From Methylibium sp. Root1272 (lineage in GTDB: Bacteria > Pseudomonadota > Gammaproteobacteria > Burkholderiales > Burkholderiaceae_C), in contig NZ_LMDY01000016.1 in assembly GCF_001425905.1 (NCBI RefSeq), positions 227,726 through 291,725 on the forward strand: DNA of 64,000 bases. The letters run 5' to 3'. Numbering within the stretch: the stretch's first letter is position 1; each line of letters opens with the position of its first letter. The translations under genes were made by a program, and so were the position numbers. Below are positions 17,693-32,755 of this stretch, piece by piece. A model generated the notes under the pieces. It did no database searches. It had not been told where the DNA came from and was given only the letters and a program-made list of their open reading frames with translations.

Positions 17693-17831
17693 GGGTATGC
17701 ACCATGTTCGGGATACACTCTTGGGCTAGGCATGGGGCTGCTCGAGCGGCCCTGGTCTTTGTCAGGAACTCGACGTTGTTCGGCGGGTTCCGCCACACCG
17801 GTGTTATTTGAACCCTTCGTTTGAGGACCTC
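17693..17831 (+). promoter_or_regulatory. promoter and leader of the alanine-rich lipoprotein gene
   Basis: This 139-bp gap holds the leader of the small lipoprotein gene. It contains a hairpin GGCGG-GTT-CCGCC at 17782-17794 followed directly by the perfect palindrome ACACCGGTGT at 17795-17804, then an AT-rich stretch and a GAGG ribosome-binding site before the ATG at 17832. The exact promoter hexamers could not be fixed with confidence. Confidence 0.4.
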
Positions 17832-18125
17832 ATGATGAAAAAATCGCTCCTGCTTGCCACGCTGATCGCTGCTGCCGCCCTCGCCGCTTGCGGCAAGAAG
17901 GAAGAAGTCGCGACCGCCGTTGACGCTGCGGCGTCGGCGACCGCCCAGGCGGCTTCGGCTGCCACCGATGCGGCTTCGGCTGCGGCTACCGCTGCGACGT
18001 CGGCTGCCGCTGCGGCGACCGACGCGGCTGCTTCGGCGGCTGCCGGTGCTGCAGCAGGCGCTGCGGATGCCGCTTCGGCTGCCGGCGCTGCTGCTTCGGC
18101 CGCCATCGACGCTGCCAAGAAGTAA
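17832..18125 (+). CDS. small alanine-rich lipoprotein
   Basis: A 97-residue protein with a lipoprotein signal peptide: MMKKSLLL, a hydrophobic core and the lipobox LAAC with the lipidated Cys20, followed by GKKEE. The mature part is almost entirely alanine, serine, threonine, glycine and aspartate in loose AAxAA repeats, predicted as one long helix. This recalls Lpp-like or alanine-zipper envelope proteins, but no covalent peptidoglycan-linking motif is certain (it ends AAKK). It is a stand-alone gene with its own leader and strong terminator, suggesting abundant expression. Function unknown. Confidence 0.82.
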   Translation: MMKKSLLLATLIAAAALAACGKKEEVATAVDAAASATAQAASAATDAASAAATAATSAAAAATDAAASAAAGAAAGAADAASAAGAAASAAIDAAKK

Positions 18126-18180
18126 GTGCAAGCAGGAGGGTGACGGGGCGCAGGCCCCGATCGCTCTTCTGTTCAGGAAG

Positions 18181-18204
18181 CCGCCCTACGGGGCGGTTTT
18201 TTTT
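18181..18204 (+). terminator. strong rho-independent terminator of the lipoprotein gene
   Basis: Stem CCGCCC/GGGCGG closed by the very stable tetraloop TACG (UNCG class in RNA), followed directly by eight T residues. It lies 55 bp after the lipoprotein stop codon. The convergent metallo-hydrolase gene ends 25 bp further on. Confidence 0.93.
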
Positions 18205-18228
18205 CGCCCCACGGATACCCTGTCCGGC

Positions 18229-18996
18229 TCAGGCCAGGTCCAGCCAGGCGAAACCCTGGCGCGCACTGGCCACCACGATGTCGGCGGCGTCGGTGCCGAC
18301 CGCCGCGGCCAGCGCGGTGGCGGCCAGCTCCGGGCGGTTGTTCTGCTGGCTCAGGTGGGCCGCGACCACATGGCGCAGGCCGGCGTGCCGGCAGGCCGCC
18401 AGCACCTCGGCCGCGGTGTCGTTCGCCAGGTGGCCCAGGCGCCCGCCGACGCGGGCCTTCAACGAGGCCGGGTAGCTCGAGGTCGCCAGCAGATCGCGGT
18501 CGTGATTGCACTCCAGCAGCAGTGCATCGCAGCCTTGCAATGCACCCAGAAGGTGCGCCGTGATCGAGCCGGCGTCGGTGAGCACGCCCAGGCGGTGGTT
18601 GCCGTCGGTGCAACTCAGCTGCAGCGGCTCGGCGGCGTCGTGGGGCACGGTGTAGGGAGACAGCTCGAGGTCGCCCACCGCGACAGGGGCCCCGTCACTC
18701 ACGAAGTGCAGCAGGTCGTCGTCGAGCTCGGGGGCGCCGATCGCGCGCCAGGTGCCGCGACTCATCCACAACGGCAGACGGTGGCGCCGGGCCAGGCTCA
18801 GGGCGCAGCCGATGTGGTCGCCGTGCTCGTGGGTGACGAACAGGGCCGTGATGTCGCTCGCGGCCAGACCGAGGCGGCCGAGCCGCAGCGCCAGTTCCTT
18901 GAGCGTGAAGCCGCAGTCGATCAGCAGGCGCGTTCCGCCTGCCTCCACCAGCGTGGCATTGCCGGTGCTGCCGCTGCCGAGGCTGCAAAAGCGCAT
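18229..18996 (-). CDS. MBL-fold metallo-hydrolase, WalJ/YycJ-like
   Basis: A 255-residue single-domain metallo-beta-lactamase fold protein. The N-terminal SLGSGSTGNATLVE and the metal motif THEHGDH match the YycJ/WalJ group, some members of which are exonucleases. Further ligands are plausible in DAGSITAH and at the C-terminal histidine (AHLSQQNN). It is cytoplasmic. It sits 38 bp downstream of bamC on the same strand and is probably part of the dapA-bamC transcript, an arrangement frequent in betaproteobacteria. Substrate unknown. Confidence 0.88.
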   Translation of the reverse strand: MRFCSLGSGSTGNATLVEAGGTRLLIDCGFTLKELALRLGRLGLAASDITALFVTHEHGDHIGCALSLARRHRLPLWMSRGTWRAIGAPELDDDLLHFVSDGAPVAVGDLELSPYTVPHDAAEPLQLSCTDGNHRLGVLTDAGSITAHLLGALQGCDALLLECNHDRDLLATSSYPASLKARVGGRLGHLANDTAAEVLAACRHAGLRHVVAAHLSQQNNRPELAATALAAAVGTDAADIVVASARQGFAWLDLA

Positions 18997-19034
18997 GGCC
19001 GCGGCCGCCGAACCCGACGTTCAGGCCGCCGTCG

Positions 19035-20204
19035 TCACTTCAGGTCGGTGGCCAGCAGTTCCAGGATGCGCTGGGCGGCGTCGCCGGTCTCGGAGGCGCC
19101 CTGGTTGTTCAGCACCGTCACCAGCGTCGAATCCGCCTGGCTCTTCACCGCGATGCGGTAGCGCGCCAGGCCGCCCTGCGTGGCCGCGTCCTTCTTGCCG
19201 CCACCGAACAGCTTGCTGAAGAAGCCGGGCTCGTCCTTGCCGGCTTGCGCCTGGTCGACATAGCGCACGTAGTACAGACCTTGGGCGCGGTCGCGGTCCT
19301 CGACCGTGAAGCCGCTGCGGTCCAGCGCCAGGCCGACGCGCCGCCATGCGCGGTCGAAGCCCTCGTCGACCTGCAGCCCGGTGCCGGAGCCGGCCAGCAG
19401 CCGTGCACGGGCGGCAGGCGGCACCGGGGCGGCCGAGGCGGCCGCCGCTGCGGCTTCGGCGGCCTTGGCCTGCTCTTCCTTGGCACCGAGCTTGAGCATC
19501 AGGCGCGACAGCATCACCGCCTCCAGATCGGGGTCGGCTGGGCGCGGCTGCCATACCGTGGAATCCTTGCGCTCGCTGGTGTAGACCTCGACCATGCCGC
19601 GGTGGCTGATGTAGATCTCGGTGCCGCCCTCGGCCGTGCGCTCCAGGCGGGTGCGGTAGCGATCCCGCTCGCCGGTGTCGTAGACGGAATCGAACACCTT
19701 GCCGATCGTGCCGCGGATGATGTCCTGCGGCAGCTTGGCGCGGTTCTCGGCCCAGTTGGTTTCCATCAGGCCGGTGTCGCGCTGTTCGAGATCGAGCTGG
19801 AAGCCGCGTTCCTGCCAGAAGGCCTGCAGTTGCGGCCACAGTTGCTCGGGTGTCTGACGCGTGGCCAGCCAGCGTTGGCTGCCGGCGCGCTCGAGGCGGA
19901 CATCGCCGACCACGCTGGGCGCGACGCTCGCGGCCGTGCCGGCGGCCGTGGGCGCCGAACTGTTCGGCGCCGGCGTCTGCAGGGTCGACGCGCTGATCGT
20001 GCCGCTGGCGGTCTGGTAGCGCTGATCGGGCGAGAGCTGGGTGAGGTCGGGCGGGATCTCGAGCGAGACGGATTTCGCCCCCTTGGTCTTGTAGTCGACC
20101 TTGTCGCCTTCCAGCGCAGTGTTGATCGTGCAGGCCGACAGGCCGGACGCCACCGCGATCAGCAGCAGACGGGCAGGAACGTTGAATCGACTTTGGAAAC
20201 TCAC
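19035..20204 (-). CDS. bamC: outer membrane protein assembly lipoprotein BamC
   Basis: A 389-residue lipoprotein (formerly NlpB) of the BAM complex that inserts beta-barrel proteins into the outer membrane. The signal peptide ends in LSAC with lipidated Cys25. The N-terminal segment EGDKVDYKTKGAKSVSLEIPPDL is the conserved BamD-binding lasso. Two helix-grip domains follow (about residues 100-225 and 280-385), separated by an alanine-rich linker. The start is a GTG preceded by GGAGAAG. It lies downstream of dapA, the classic order. Confidence 0.94.
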   Translation of the reverse strand: MSFQSRFNVPARLLLIAVASGLSACTINTALEGDKVDYKTKGAKSVSLEIPPDLTQLSPDQRYQTASGTISASTLQTPAPNSSAPTAAGTAASVAPSVVGDVRLERAGSQRWLATRQTPEQLWPQLQAFWQERGFQLDLEQRDTGLMETNWAENRAKLPQDIIRGTIGKVFDSVYDTGERDRYRTRLERTAEGGTEIYISHRGMVEVYTSERKDSTVWQPRPADPDLEAVMLSRLMLKLGAKEEQAKAAEAAAAAASAAPVPPAARARLLAGSGTGLQVDEGFDRAWRRVGLALDRSGFTVEDRDRAQGLYYVRYVDQAQAGKDEPGFFSKLFGGGKKDAATQGGLARYRIAVKSQADSTLVTVLNNQGASETGDAAQRILELLATDLK

Positions 20205-20313
20205 GGGAGGCTTCTCCGGGGATCGGGCTGGGCAACAAGCCGCCTGGGCGGCGGGGCAGGGGAGCGCAAGGGGTCGTGGGTGAAGCAGCGGTGCGGTTCC
20301 GGATGTCGAAGCG

Positions 20314-21195
<882 letters not shown>

Positions 21196-21254
21196 GGGGG
21201 ATCCTCTGAATCCTGGGATTTTAGCCAGCCGCGGCAACGAGGCTGACGCAGCGG

Positions 21255-21842
21255 CTACAAGGGATAACGCGGTGGCCCGGCCGACGCCGCCGCGCCGGGG
21301 TTCGCCTCGTGCACGGCGGCGATGCGCTGCACGAAGCGCAGCGGCGTCTCCAGCGTGCCGTCCTCGTAGCCCAGCACGCGCCAACCACCGCCGGCGCCGC
21401 GCACGGCGTCCAGCAGTTCGCCCGGCCGCAGCAGGAAGTCGGGGTTCGACGGCTTGCCGACGGTCTGGTTGCCGAGCGCGAATGTTTCGTAGATCAGGCG
21501 GCCGTCGGGCGCCACGCAGTCGAGGATCGCCGGCAGCAGCGGCCTCCACAGGTAATTGGTGACGATCACCACATCGAAGGTGCGGCCCTCCAGCGGCCAC
21601 GGACCGGACTCGATGTCGGCGGTGATCAGCTCGGCCTGCGGGCAGGCGGCCGCCAGATCCTCGAGGGCCGCCGCGTCGCGGTCCACGCCGGTGACGTGCT
21701 GCCCTTGCGCCGCGAGCCAGCGCAGATGCCGGCCGGAACCGCAGGCCAGGTCGAGCACGCGACGTCCGGCCGGAAGCGCGCGCGTCCAGCGCACCACCCA
21801 GGGCGACGCCATGAGCCCGCCATGCAGCGATGCCGCGGTCAT
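21255..21842 (-). CDS. class I SAM-dependent methyltransferase, TehB-like
   Basis: A 195-residue methyltransferase with the S-adenosylmethionine motif [13 protein letters not shown], the acidic VTGVDRD after strand two and ITADIE, plus the post-motif region [16 protein letters not shown]. It resembles small TehB-type methyltransferases. The substrate is unknown. The gene lies 59 bp upstream of dapA and 1 bp downstream of the small membrane protein gene, so it probably belongs to the MFS transcript. An ATG at 21812 is an alternative start. Confidence 0.85.
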   Translation of the reverse strand: MTAASLHGGLMASPWVVRWTRALPAGRRVLDLACGSGRHLRWLAAQGQHVTGVDRDAAALEDLAAACPQAELITADIESGPWPLEGRTFDVVIVTNYLWRPLLPAILDCVAPDGRLIYETFALGNQTVGKPSNPDFLLRPGELLDAVRGAGGGWRVLGYEDGTLETPLRFVQRIAAVHEANPGAAASAGPPRYPL

Positions 21843-21843
21843 C

Positions 21844-21995
21844 CTAGAAGCAGCTCCACACGCGGTTGGCCAGGTCGACCACCAGGTCAGGCTGCAGATA
21901 GGCCATGAACACCGCGGTCAATGCGGCCGCGGCCGCGGCCCAGACCAGCATTCGCTTGAACGAGAGTGCTCTCATCGCGGCCGTGCCACCACGTG

Positions 21996-21999
<4 letters not shown>
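21844..21999 (-). CDS. small single-pass membrane protein coupled to the MFS gene
   Basis: A 51-residue protein with one predicted membrane helix (LVWAAAAAALTAVFMAYL) after a short basic N-terminus (MRALSFKR) and a polar tail ending in VWSCF. Its ATG overlaps the MFS stop as ATGA (21996-21999), strong evidence for translation; a second in-frame ATG lies at 21975. Proteins of this size and shape follow MFS carriers in related bacteria, to my knowledge without an assigned role. It may be a transporter accessory subunit; that is inference. Confidence 0.7.
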
Positions 22000-25357
<3,358 letters not shown>

Positions 25358-25396
25358 GTCGGACAGGTTGACAATCGCCGTGAAGGAGCACGCCAC

Positions 25397-26071
25397 ATGA
25401 GCATGTTCGATCCAGCCGCGTTCTTGTCGACTCTGAAATCCGCCGTCAATGCGTTTCAGCTTCGTCAAGTCGAGGCAGCGATTCCCAAGGTGCCGCTTCG
25501 GGCCGAGCATGTGGCGAATTGCAGGCTGTTGCTCAATCGCCAGGCCTTGTTGCATGAACTCCCGACCCGAAGCGTCTGCGCCGAGATCGGCGTCGATCAG
25601 GGTGATTTCACGGACGCCATTCTTCGCGTTGCGCAGCCGAGCCAACTGCATCTGGTCGATACCTGGGGGAGCAGGCGCTACAACGAAACCAAGTTCGAGC
25701 AGGTGCGCAATCGTTTCGCGCGGGAACTGCAGTCGGGCACGGTGGTGATCCACCGCAAGCTCTCGCTGGAAGCCGTGTCCGATTTCGAGGATGCGTGTTT
25801 CGACTGGATCTACCTGGACACCACGCACGCCTACGAGCTGACGGCGCAGGAGCTGCGCGCCTATGCCGCCAAGATCAAACCGGGCGGTTTGATGTGCGGG
25901 CACGATTACTCGATGGGCAACTGGATCAAGGCGTATCGGTATGGCGTCATCGAGGCTGTGCACGAATTCTGTGTGACGGATGGCTGGGAACTGGTCTACC
26001 TGACCCTCGAGCCGATCGAGTGCCAGAGTTTCTCGATCCGCCGTATCGCCGCGCCCGTGAGGGCGAGCTGA
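25397..26071 (+). CDS. class I SAM-dependent methyltransferase inserted between parE and parC
   Basis: A 224-residue protein with a methyltransferase fold of the Methyltransf_24 type: the SAM motif CAEIGVDQGDFTDAIL, the acidic LHLVDTWG, then FDWIYLDTTHAYELTAQEL and the late GGLMCGHDY. Such proteins often modify sugars or secondary metabolites. Its base composition is visibly lower in GC than parE and parC, and codons rare in the neighbours are common, which suggests later acquisition. It starts 39 bp after parE. The relation to topoisomerase function is probably none. Confidence 0.85.
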   Translation: MSMFDPAAFLSTLKSAVNAFQLRQVEAAIPKVPLRAEHVANCRLLLNRQALLHELPTRSVCAEIGVDQGDFTDAILRVAQPSQLHLVDTWGSRRYNETKFEQVRNRFARELQSGTVVIHRKLSLEAVSDFEDACFDWIYLDTTHAYELTAQELRAYAAKIKPGGLMCGHDYSMGNWIKAYRYGVIEAVHEFCVTDGWELVYLTLEPIECQSFSIRRIAAPVRAS

Positions 26072-26320
26072 GGCTGGCTCGGCCCAGGGCCCGCTTGCCA
26101 CGGGACCGAGGTCCCGCGCCGGTAGACTCGCAGTCTGACCCGTGCCAGTTCGATGGGCATCGCTGTTGAGCATGGCCCGACGCCGTCGGCCAACAGCAAG
26201 GTCGTACGCCTGCCTCGCTGCCAGCACGACGGCGTGCAGGCGCTCTGCCCCTCACAGGCAAGATGAGCGCTGCGAGCCGCTGGTCCAGCGCCATCCATAG
26301 ACCCGCATCCTTCTTTCTGC

Positions 26321-28630
<2,310 letters not shown>

Positions 28631-28658
28631 GCGTTTTGCCGGCGGCTGCTGGAGCCGA

Positions 28659-29012
28659 TCACTTGCCGCGTGCGGCCCGGCGCGGACGCGCCGGTGTGCC
28701 GGCCGGTGGACGGGACGCGGCGGTCTTGCGCGTCACGCTGCGGCGGTGCGGGGCCGTGGGGGTCGCCGCCACGCGCAGCGGCACCGCGGCGGGCGGGCTG
28801 GGCGGTACGACGGGCCGCGCGGGCACGGCCCCCGGCAGGCCGGGCCAGGCGAGGCGCCAGTAGCGCCACCAGGCCTCGGTCGCCTCGGCGGCCTGCTGCC
28901 ACAGCACGCGCTGTGTCTCGGCGAGCGCCTGCGGTGTCCACAGCGCGGCATCGCGTGTGGGCGACGGCACGCTGTCGCCATCGGGAAACCAGAAGCGATG
29001 CCAGGGGGTCAT
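28659..29012 (-). CDS. hypothetical protein, Trp-rich head and basic Pro/Arg tail
   Basis: A 117-residue protein of unknown function. The first 50 residues are rich in aromatic residues (MTPWHRFWFP, EAWWRYWRLAWPG) with a short helical segment (ALAETQRVLWQQAAEATEAW). The remainder is proline, alanine and arginine-rich and strongly basic, ending PRRAARGK, which could contact nucleic acid or granules. The helical part slightly recalls polyhydroxyalkanoate granule proteins, but that is not enough for a call. The gene converges on parC. Confidence 0.55.
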   Translation of the reverse strand: MTPWHRFWFPDGDSVPSPTRDAALWTPQALAETQRVLWQQAAEATEAWWRYWRLAWPGLPGAVPARPVVPPSPPAAVPLRVAATPTAPHRRSVTRKTAASRPPAGTPARPRRAARGK

Positions 29013-29088
29013 GGCCCATCTCCTACGGCGCAGCACTGCGCCTCGACGGTCAGCATAGTCCCCGCGCGTGACCGGGTCTTGACCGGGA

Positions 29089-29616
29089 TCAGGAGCGCAG
29101 CTTGCGGTGCCACAGCAGCAGCGCCGCCGTGAGCCCGATCAATGCGAACAGCAGGCCACTCCACACCTCGAAGGGCTGGCCCAGCAGCCGGGCCGACGCC
29201 GCCTCGGCGCAGGTGGCCGTCACCTGGAACAGCCAGGGCACTGCGGTCTCCAGCCCGGTGACGCTCAGGAAGCGATCGGCGAGCGTGAACGCGCAGCTGC
29301 TGTCCTTGGCCGCGACCTGGTGCTGGAACACGGCCGATGCGATGCCGCCCACCGACAGCGCGAGGACCAGCCCGCTCGTCACCACCGTCACCGCACACAC
29401 CGGTGCGGCCCAGCCGATCAGCGCGACCCCGGCGATCGCGAGATAGAGCACGCGCTGGAAGATGCACCAGGGGCAGGGCAGCATGCCGAAAACGTGCTGC
29501 GCGACCAGCGCGCCGCCGACCGCGGCGATGCAGGCCAGCGCCACCAGCGCGAGCACGCCGCGCGGCAGCCGATGGAACACGCTGGCGTGATGCAGGCGCG
29601 CGGTCGCAACGTTCAC
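29089..29616 (-). CDS. dsbB: disulfide bond formation protein B
   Basis: A 175-residue inner-membrane quinone reductase with four membrane helices that reoxidises DsbA. The first redox pair is Cys48/Cys51 (LPCPWC) and the second periplasmic pair Cys108 and Cys136. The start is a GTG overlapping the ridA-like stop as GTGA (29613-29616), which fixes the N-terminus and shows coupling. It is a tail gene of a two-gene unit with the RidA-family gene. Confidence 0.94.
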   Translation of the reverse strand: MNVATARLHHASVFHRLPRGVLALVALACIAAVGGALVAQHVFGMLPCPWCIFQRVLYLAIAGVALIGWAAPVCAVTVVTSGLVLALSVGGIASAVFQHQVAAKDSSCAFTLADRFLSVTGLETAVPWLFQVTATCAEAASARLLGQPFEVWSGLLFALIGLTAALLLWHRKLRS

Positions 29617-30077
29617 GCAGCCACCTCGGCGATCAGCTCGATCTCGACGCAGGCGCCCAACGGCAATTGCGCCACGCCGAAGGCGCTGCGGGCGTGGGCG
29701 CCGCGGTCGGCACCGAACACCTCGCCGATCAGCTCGGAGGCGCCATTGGTCACCAGGTGGTGCTCGGTGTAGGTGGGCGCGCTGTTGACGAGGCTCATCA
29801 GCTTGACGATGCGCACCACGCGTTCCAGGTCGCCGCCGACCGCGGCGTTCAGCGTGCCCAGCAGGTCGATCGCCACGGCCCGTGCGGCGGCCTTGCCGGT
29901 GTCGGTGTTCATGTCGGTGCCCAGTTGGCCGACGTGCGGCTTGCCCTCGCGCTTGGCGATGTGGCCGGACAGGAAAACCAGGTTGCCGCTGCGCACGAAG
30001 GGCACGTAGGCGGCGGCCGGCACGGCGACCGGCGGCAGCACGATACCGAGGTCTTTGAGACGTTGCTGGATCGACAT
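29613..30077 (-). CDS. RidA family protein (reactive imine/enamine deaminase-like)
   Basis: A 154-residue YjgF/RidA/UK114 family protein of the longer bacterial subgroup (LKDLGIVLPPVAVPAAAYVPFVRSG, VFLSGHIA, AARAVAIDLLGTL, ARSAFGVAQLPLGACVEIELIAEV). The conserved arginine of the RidA active site is plausibly the Arg in ARSAFGV, and the terminal Glu is kept. Members hydrolyse 2-aminoacrylate-type intermediates. It is divergent from comEC and translationally coupled to dsbB. Confidence 0.9.
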   Translation of the reverse strand: MSIQQRLKDLGIVLPPVAVPAAAYVPFVRSGNLVFLSGHIAKREGKPHVGQLGTDMNTDTGKAAARAVAIDLLGTLNAAVGGDLERVVRIVKLMSLVNSAPTYTEHHLVTNGASELIGEVFGADRGAHARSAFGVAQLPLGACVEIELIAEVAA

Positions 30078-30178
30078 GATGGAGGCTCCTTTTCGCGGGC
30101 GACGATCCTACCGCGCGGCCCGTCACCCCAGTCGTGCAGGGCCTGCCGGTCGGCGCATCGGCTTCCTACACTCGACCG

Positions 30179-32719
30179 ATGCCCTCGTTTCCGCCGCTGC
30201 CGGGCCTGCGACTGCTGGCCGCCGGTGCCGGTGTGGTGCTGGGATCGTCCCTGCAGTTGCAGCAGGCCCGGCTGTGGCTGCCGGTTCACTACACCGCGCT
30301 CTCGGCGCTGGGCCTCGCGGTGTTGGTTCTGCTGTTCGGCCTCGATCGTCGCGGTCCGCTGCGAGGAAAGGCCCACGTGCTTGCGCTGGCCATCGTGCCG
30401 GCCCTGGCCGCGGCGAGTTTCGGCGTGACGGGCCTGCGCGCTGGCGAGCGCCTGGCCGAGCAACTGCCGGCCGAACTCGAGGGCCGCGATCTCGCGGTGA
30501 TCGGCGTGATCGCCGGGCTGCCGCAGCGCTCGCCCGAGGCCTGGCGATTCCACTTCGAGCCGCATTCGGCGCGCATCGGCGACCGCGTGATCGATCTGCC
30601 GTCCCGCTTCTCGCTCGGCTGGTACGCCACGCCCGACGGCGCCGAACTGCCCGCGCTGCGCGCCGGCCAGCGCTGGCAGCTCACGCTGCGCCTGAAGCGC
30701 CCCCACGGCCTGTCGAATCCGCACGGCTTCGACTACGAGCTCCATCTCTTCGAGCAGGGTGTGCGCGCCACCGGCTCGGTGCGCACGGTGCACGACACGC
30801 CCAACCGCCTGCTCGGAGACGGCGAGGGCCACGTCGTCGACCGCCTGCGGCAATCGGTGCGCGACGCGATCACGGCGCGCGTGGCCGATGCCTCGTCGGC
30901 CGGCGTGCTGGCCGCGCTGGCGGTGGGCGACCAGGCCGCGATCGAGCGCGACGACTGGGCGCTCTATCGCCAGACCGGCGTCGCACACCTCATGTCCATC
31001 AGCGGCCTGCATGTCACGATGTTCGCGTGGCTCGCGGGTCTGGGCGTGGACGCACTGTGGCGTCGCAGCCGCCGTGCGATGGGGGCCTGCCCGGCGCCGC
31101 TGGCAGCGCGCTGGGGCGGCCTGGCGGCGGCCTGCGCCTATGCAGTGTTCGCTGGCTGGGGTGTGCCGGCGCAGCGCACGGTGCTGATGCTGGCCAGCGT
31201 CGTCATCCTGGGGGCGGCCGGATTGCGCTGGAGCTGGCCGCTGGTCTGGACGGCGGCCATGGTCGTCGTGACCGCGATCGATCCCTGGGCCCTGCTGCAG
31301 CCGGGCTACTGGCTGTCCTTCGCGGCCGTCGGCCTGTTGCTGGCCTCGGGCGAGGCGCGCGGACTGGTCGCAGCCACCAGCGGGCTGGCGACGGAACCGA
31401 TGCGGCTGCGCTGGCAGGGCGCTGCGGCGTGGCTGGTCCGGCTGCTGTCCGGCGGTCTGCGCACGCAGGCCATCGCGACGCTGGGTCTCGCACCCTTGAC
31501 GCTGGTGTTCTTCCAGCAGTTGTCGCTGGTCGGCTTTGCCGCCAACCTGGTCGCCATCCCCGTCATCACGCTCGGCGTCACGCCGCTGGCGCTGCTGGGC
31601 GTGCTGCTGCCGCCGTTGTGGGGGCCGGCAGCCTGGACGGTGGCGCAGCTGAACGCCGGGCTGCAGTGGCTGGCCACGCCGGACTGGGCGGTCTGGTCCG
31701 TACCGGCCGCCGCACCGTGGGCCGTGGCCTTCGGCCTGCTCGGCGCCGCGCTCGCCCTGCTGCCGTTGCCCTGGACGCTGCGGGCCCTCGGCCTGCCGCT
31801 GCTGCTGCCCCTGCTCGCGCCCGCCGTGCCGCGGCCGGCAGAGGGCGCCTATGACATGACGGTGATCGACGTCGGCCAGGGGACTTCGGTGCTGCTGCGC
31901 ACCGCGCGCCACGCGCTGCTCTACGACACCGGGCCGCAGTACGCGCGCGAAGCCGATGCCGGCGGGCGGGTGCTGCTGCCGCTGCTGCGCTCGCTGGGCG
32001 AGGAACGCCTGGACCTGCTGATGCTCAGCCACCGCGACAGCGACCACGTGGGCGGCGCGGCCACCGTGCTGCGCGGCCTGCCGGTGACGCGCCTGGCGAG
32101 TTCGCTCGAGGCGGGCCATGGCCTGCTGGCGCTGGCCGGCGCGCTGGGCGTCGATCGTGAGCCCTGCGTCGCGGGCCGGCAATGGACCTGGGACGGCGTG
32201 CAGTTCGAGCTGCTGCACCCGACCGCCGAGGCCCTGGCGTCGGCAGAGCGGGTGAAGACGCGGCCCAACACCCTGAGCTGCGTGCTGCGGGTCAGCGGCC
32301 GCTGGGGTGGGCAGGTGCACACGGTACTGCTGACCGGCGACCTGGAGCGCGAGCAGGAGGCGCGCCTGGTGGCCCAGCACGGCCGGGCGCTGGCGAGCGA
32401 GGTGCTGCTGGTCCCTCACCATGGCAGCAAGACCTCGTCCAGCGCGGCCTTCCTCGACGCGGTGGCGCCGCGCATGGCGGTCGTGCAGGCCGGCTATCGC
32501 AACCGTTTCGGCCATCCGGCACCCGAGGTGCTGGCGCGTTATGCCGCGCGCGGTATCGAGGTCCTCGACAGCCCGCGCTGCGGTGCCTGGCGCTTCGGGC
32601 CGATGGGCGCCGCCTGCTGGCGTCCACAGGTCCGGCGCTATTGGCATCATCCTGACGCTGACAGCACGCACAATGGCGTGGAAGTTGCTAACCCTGTCGG
32701 GCCGGAATCGACCGACTGA
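30179..32719 (+). CDS. comEC: competence DNA-uptake channel protein ComEC/Rec2
   Basis: An 846-residue polytopic protein. The N-terminal DUF4131 segment covers about residues 1-200, the competence channel domain about 220-540 (GVAHLMSISGLHVTMFAWLAG) and a C-terminal metallo-beta-lactamase domain about 560-820 (LSHRDSDHVGGA, PHHGSKTSS). It carries single-stranded DNA across the inner membrane. Full length with intact motifs suggests a functional uptake system, although no other com gene is in the window. The start ATG at 30179 was chosen over upstream codons that do not fit the family. Confidence 0.93.
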   Translation: MPSFPPLPGLRLLAAGAGVVLGSSLQLQQARLWLPVHYTALSALGLAVLVLLFGLDRRGPLRGKAHVLALAIVPALAAASFGVTGLRAGERLAEQLPAELEGRDLAVIGVIAGLPQRSPEAWRFHFEPHSARIGDRVIDLPSRFSLGWYATPDGAELPALRAGQRWQLTLRLKRPHGLSNPHGFDYELHLFEQGVRATGSVRTVHDTPNRLLGDGEGHVVDRLRQSVRDAITARVADASSAGVLAALAVGDQAAIERDDWALYRQTGVAHLMSISGLHVTMFAWLAGLGVDALWRRSRRAMGACPAPLAARWGGLAAACAYAVFAGWGVPAQRTVLMLASVVILGAAGLRWSWPLVWTAAMVVVTAIDPWALLQPGYWLSFAAVGLLLASGEARGLVAATSGLATEPMRLRWQGAAAWLVRLLSGGLRTQAIATLGLAPLTLVFFQQLSLVGFAANLVAIPVITLGVTPLALLGVLLPPLWGPAAWTVAQLNAGLQWLATPDWAVWSVPAAAPWAVAFGLLGAALALLPLPWTLRALGLPLLLPLLAPAVPRPAEGAYDMTVIDVGQGTSVLLRTARHALLYDTGPQYAREADAGGRVLLPLLRSLGEERLDLLMLSHRDSDHVGGAATVLRGLPVTRLASSLEAGHGLLALAGALGVDREPCVAGRQWTWDGVQFELLHPTAEALASAERVKTRPNTLSCVLRVSGRWGGQVHTVLLTGDLEREQEARLVAQHGRALASEVLLVPHHGSKTSSSAAFLDAVAPRMAVVQAGYRNRFGHPAPEVLARYAARGIEVLDSPRCGAWRFGPMGAACWRPQVRRYWHHPDADSTHNGVEVANPVGPESTD
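32674..32689 (+). promoter_or_regulatory. candidate sigma-54 promoter of the transglutaminase/ATP-grasp block
   Basis: TGGCGT-N5-TTGCT matches the sigma-54 consensus TGGCAC-N5-TTGC(A/T), with the invariant GG at 32675-32676 and GC at 32687-32688 exactly 10 bases apart. It lies at the 3' end of comEC, 67 bp upstream of the TTG start of the transglutaminase gene, giving a leader of about 55 bases. No obvious NtrC-like palindrome was recognised upstream. The similar element at 39917-39932 supports the call. Confidence 0.6.
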
Positions 32720-32755
32720 CACCGGCACGCACTGCCCGTCCCGAAGGAGAGTCTC

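Noticed and set aside
26101..26116. Inverted repeat CGGGACC-GA-GGTCCCG as a terminator before parC
   Set aside because: No T-run follows on either strand and the loop would be very small; left as an unexplained repeat.
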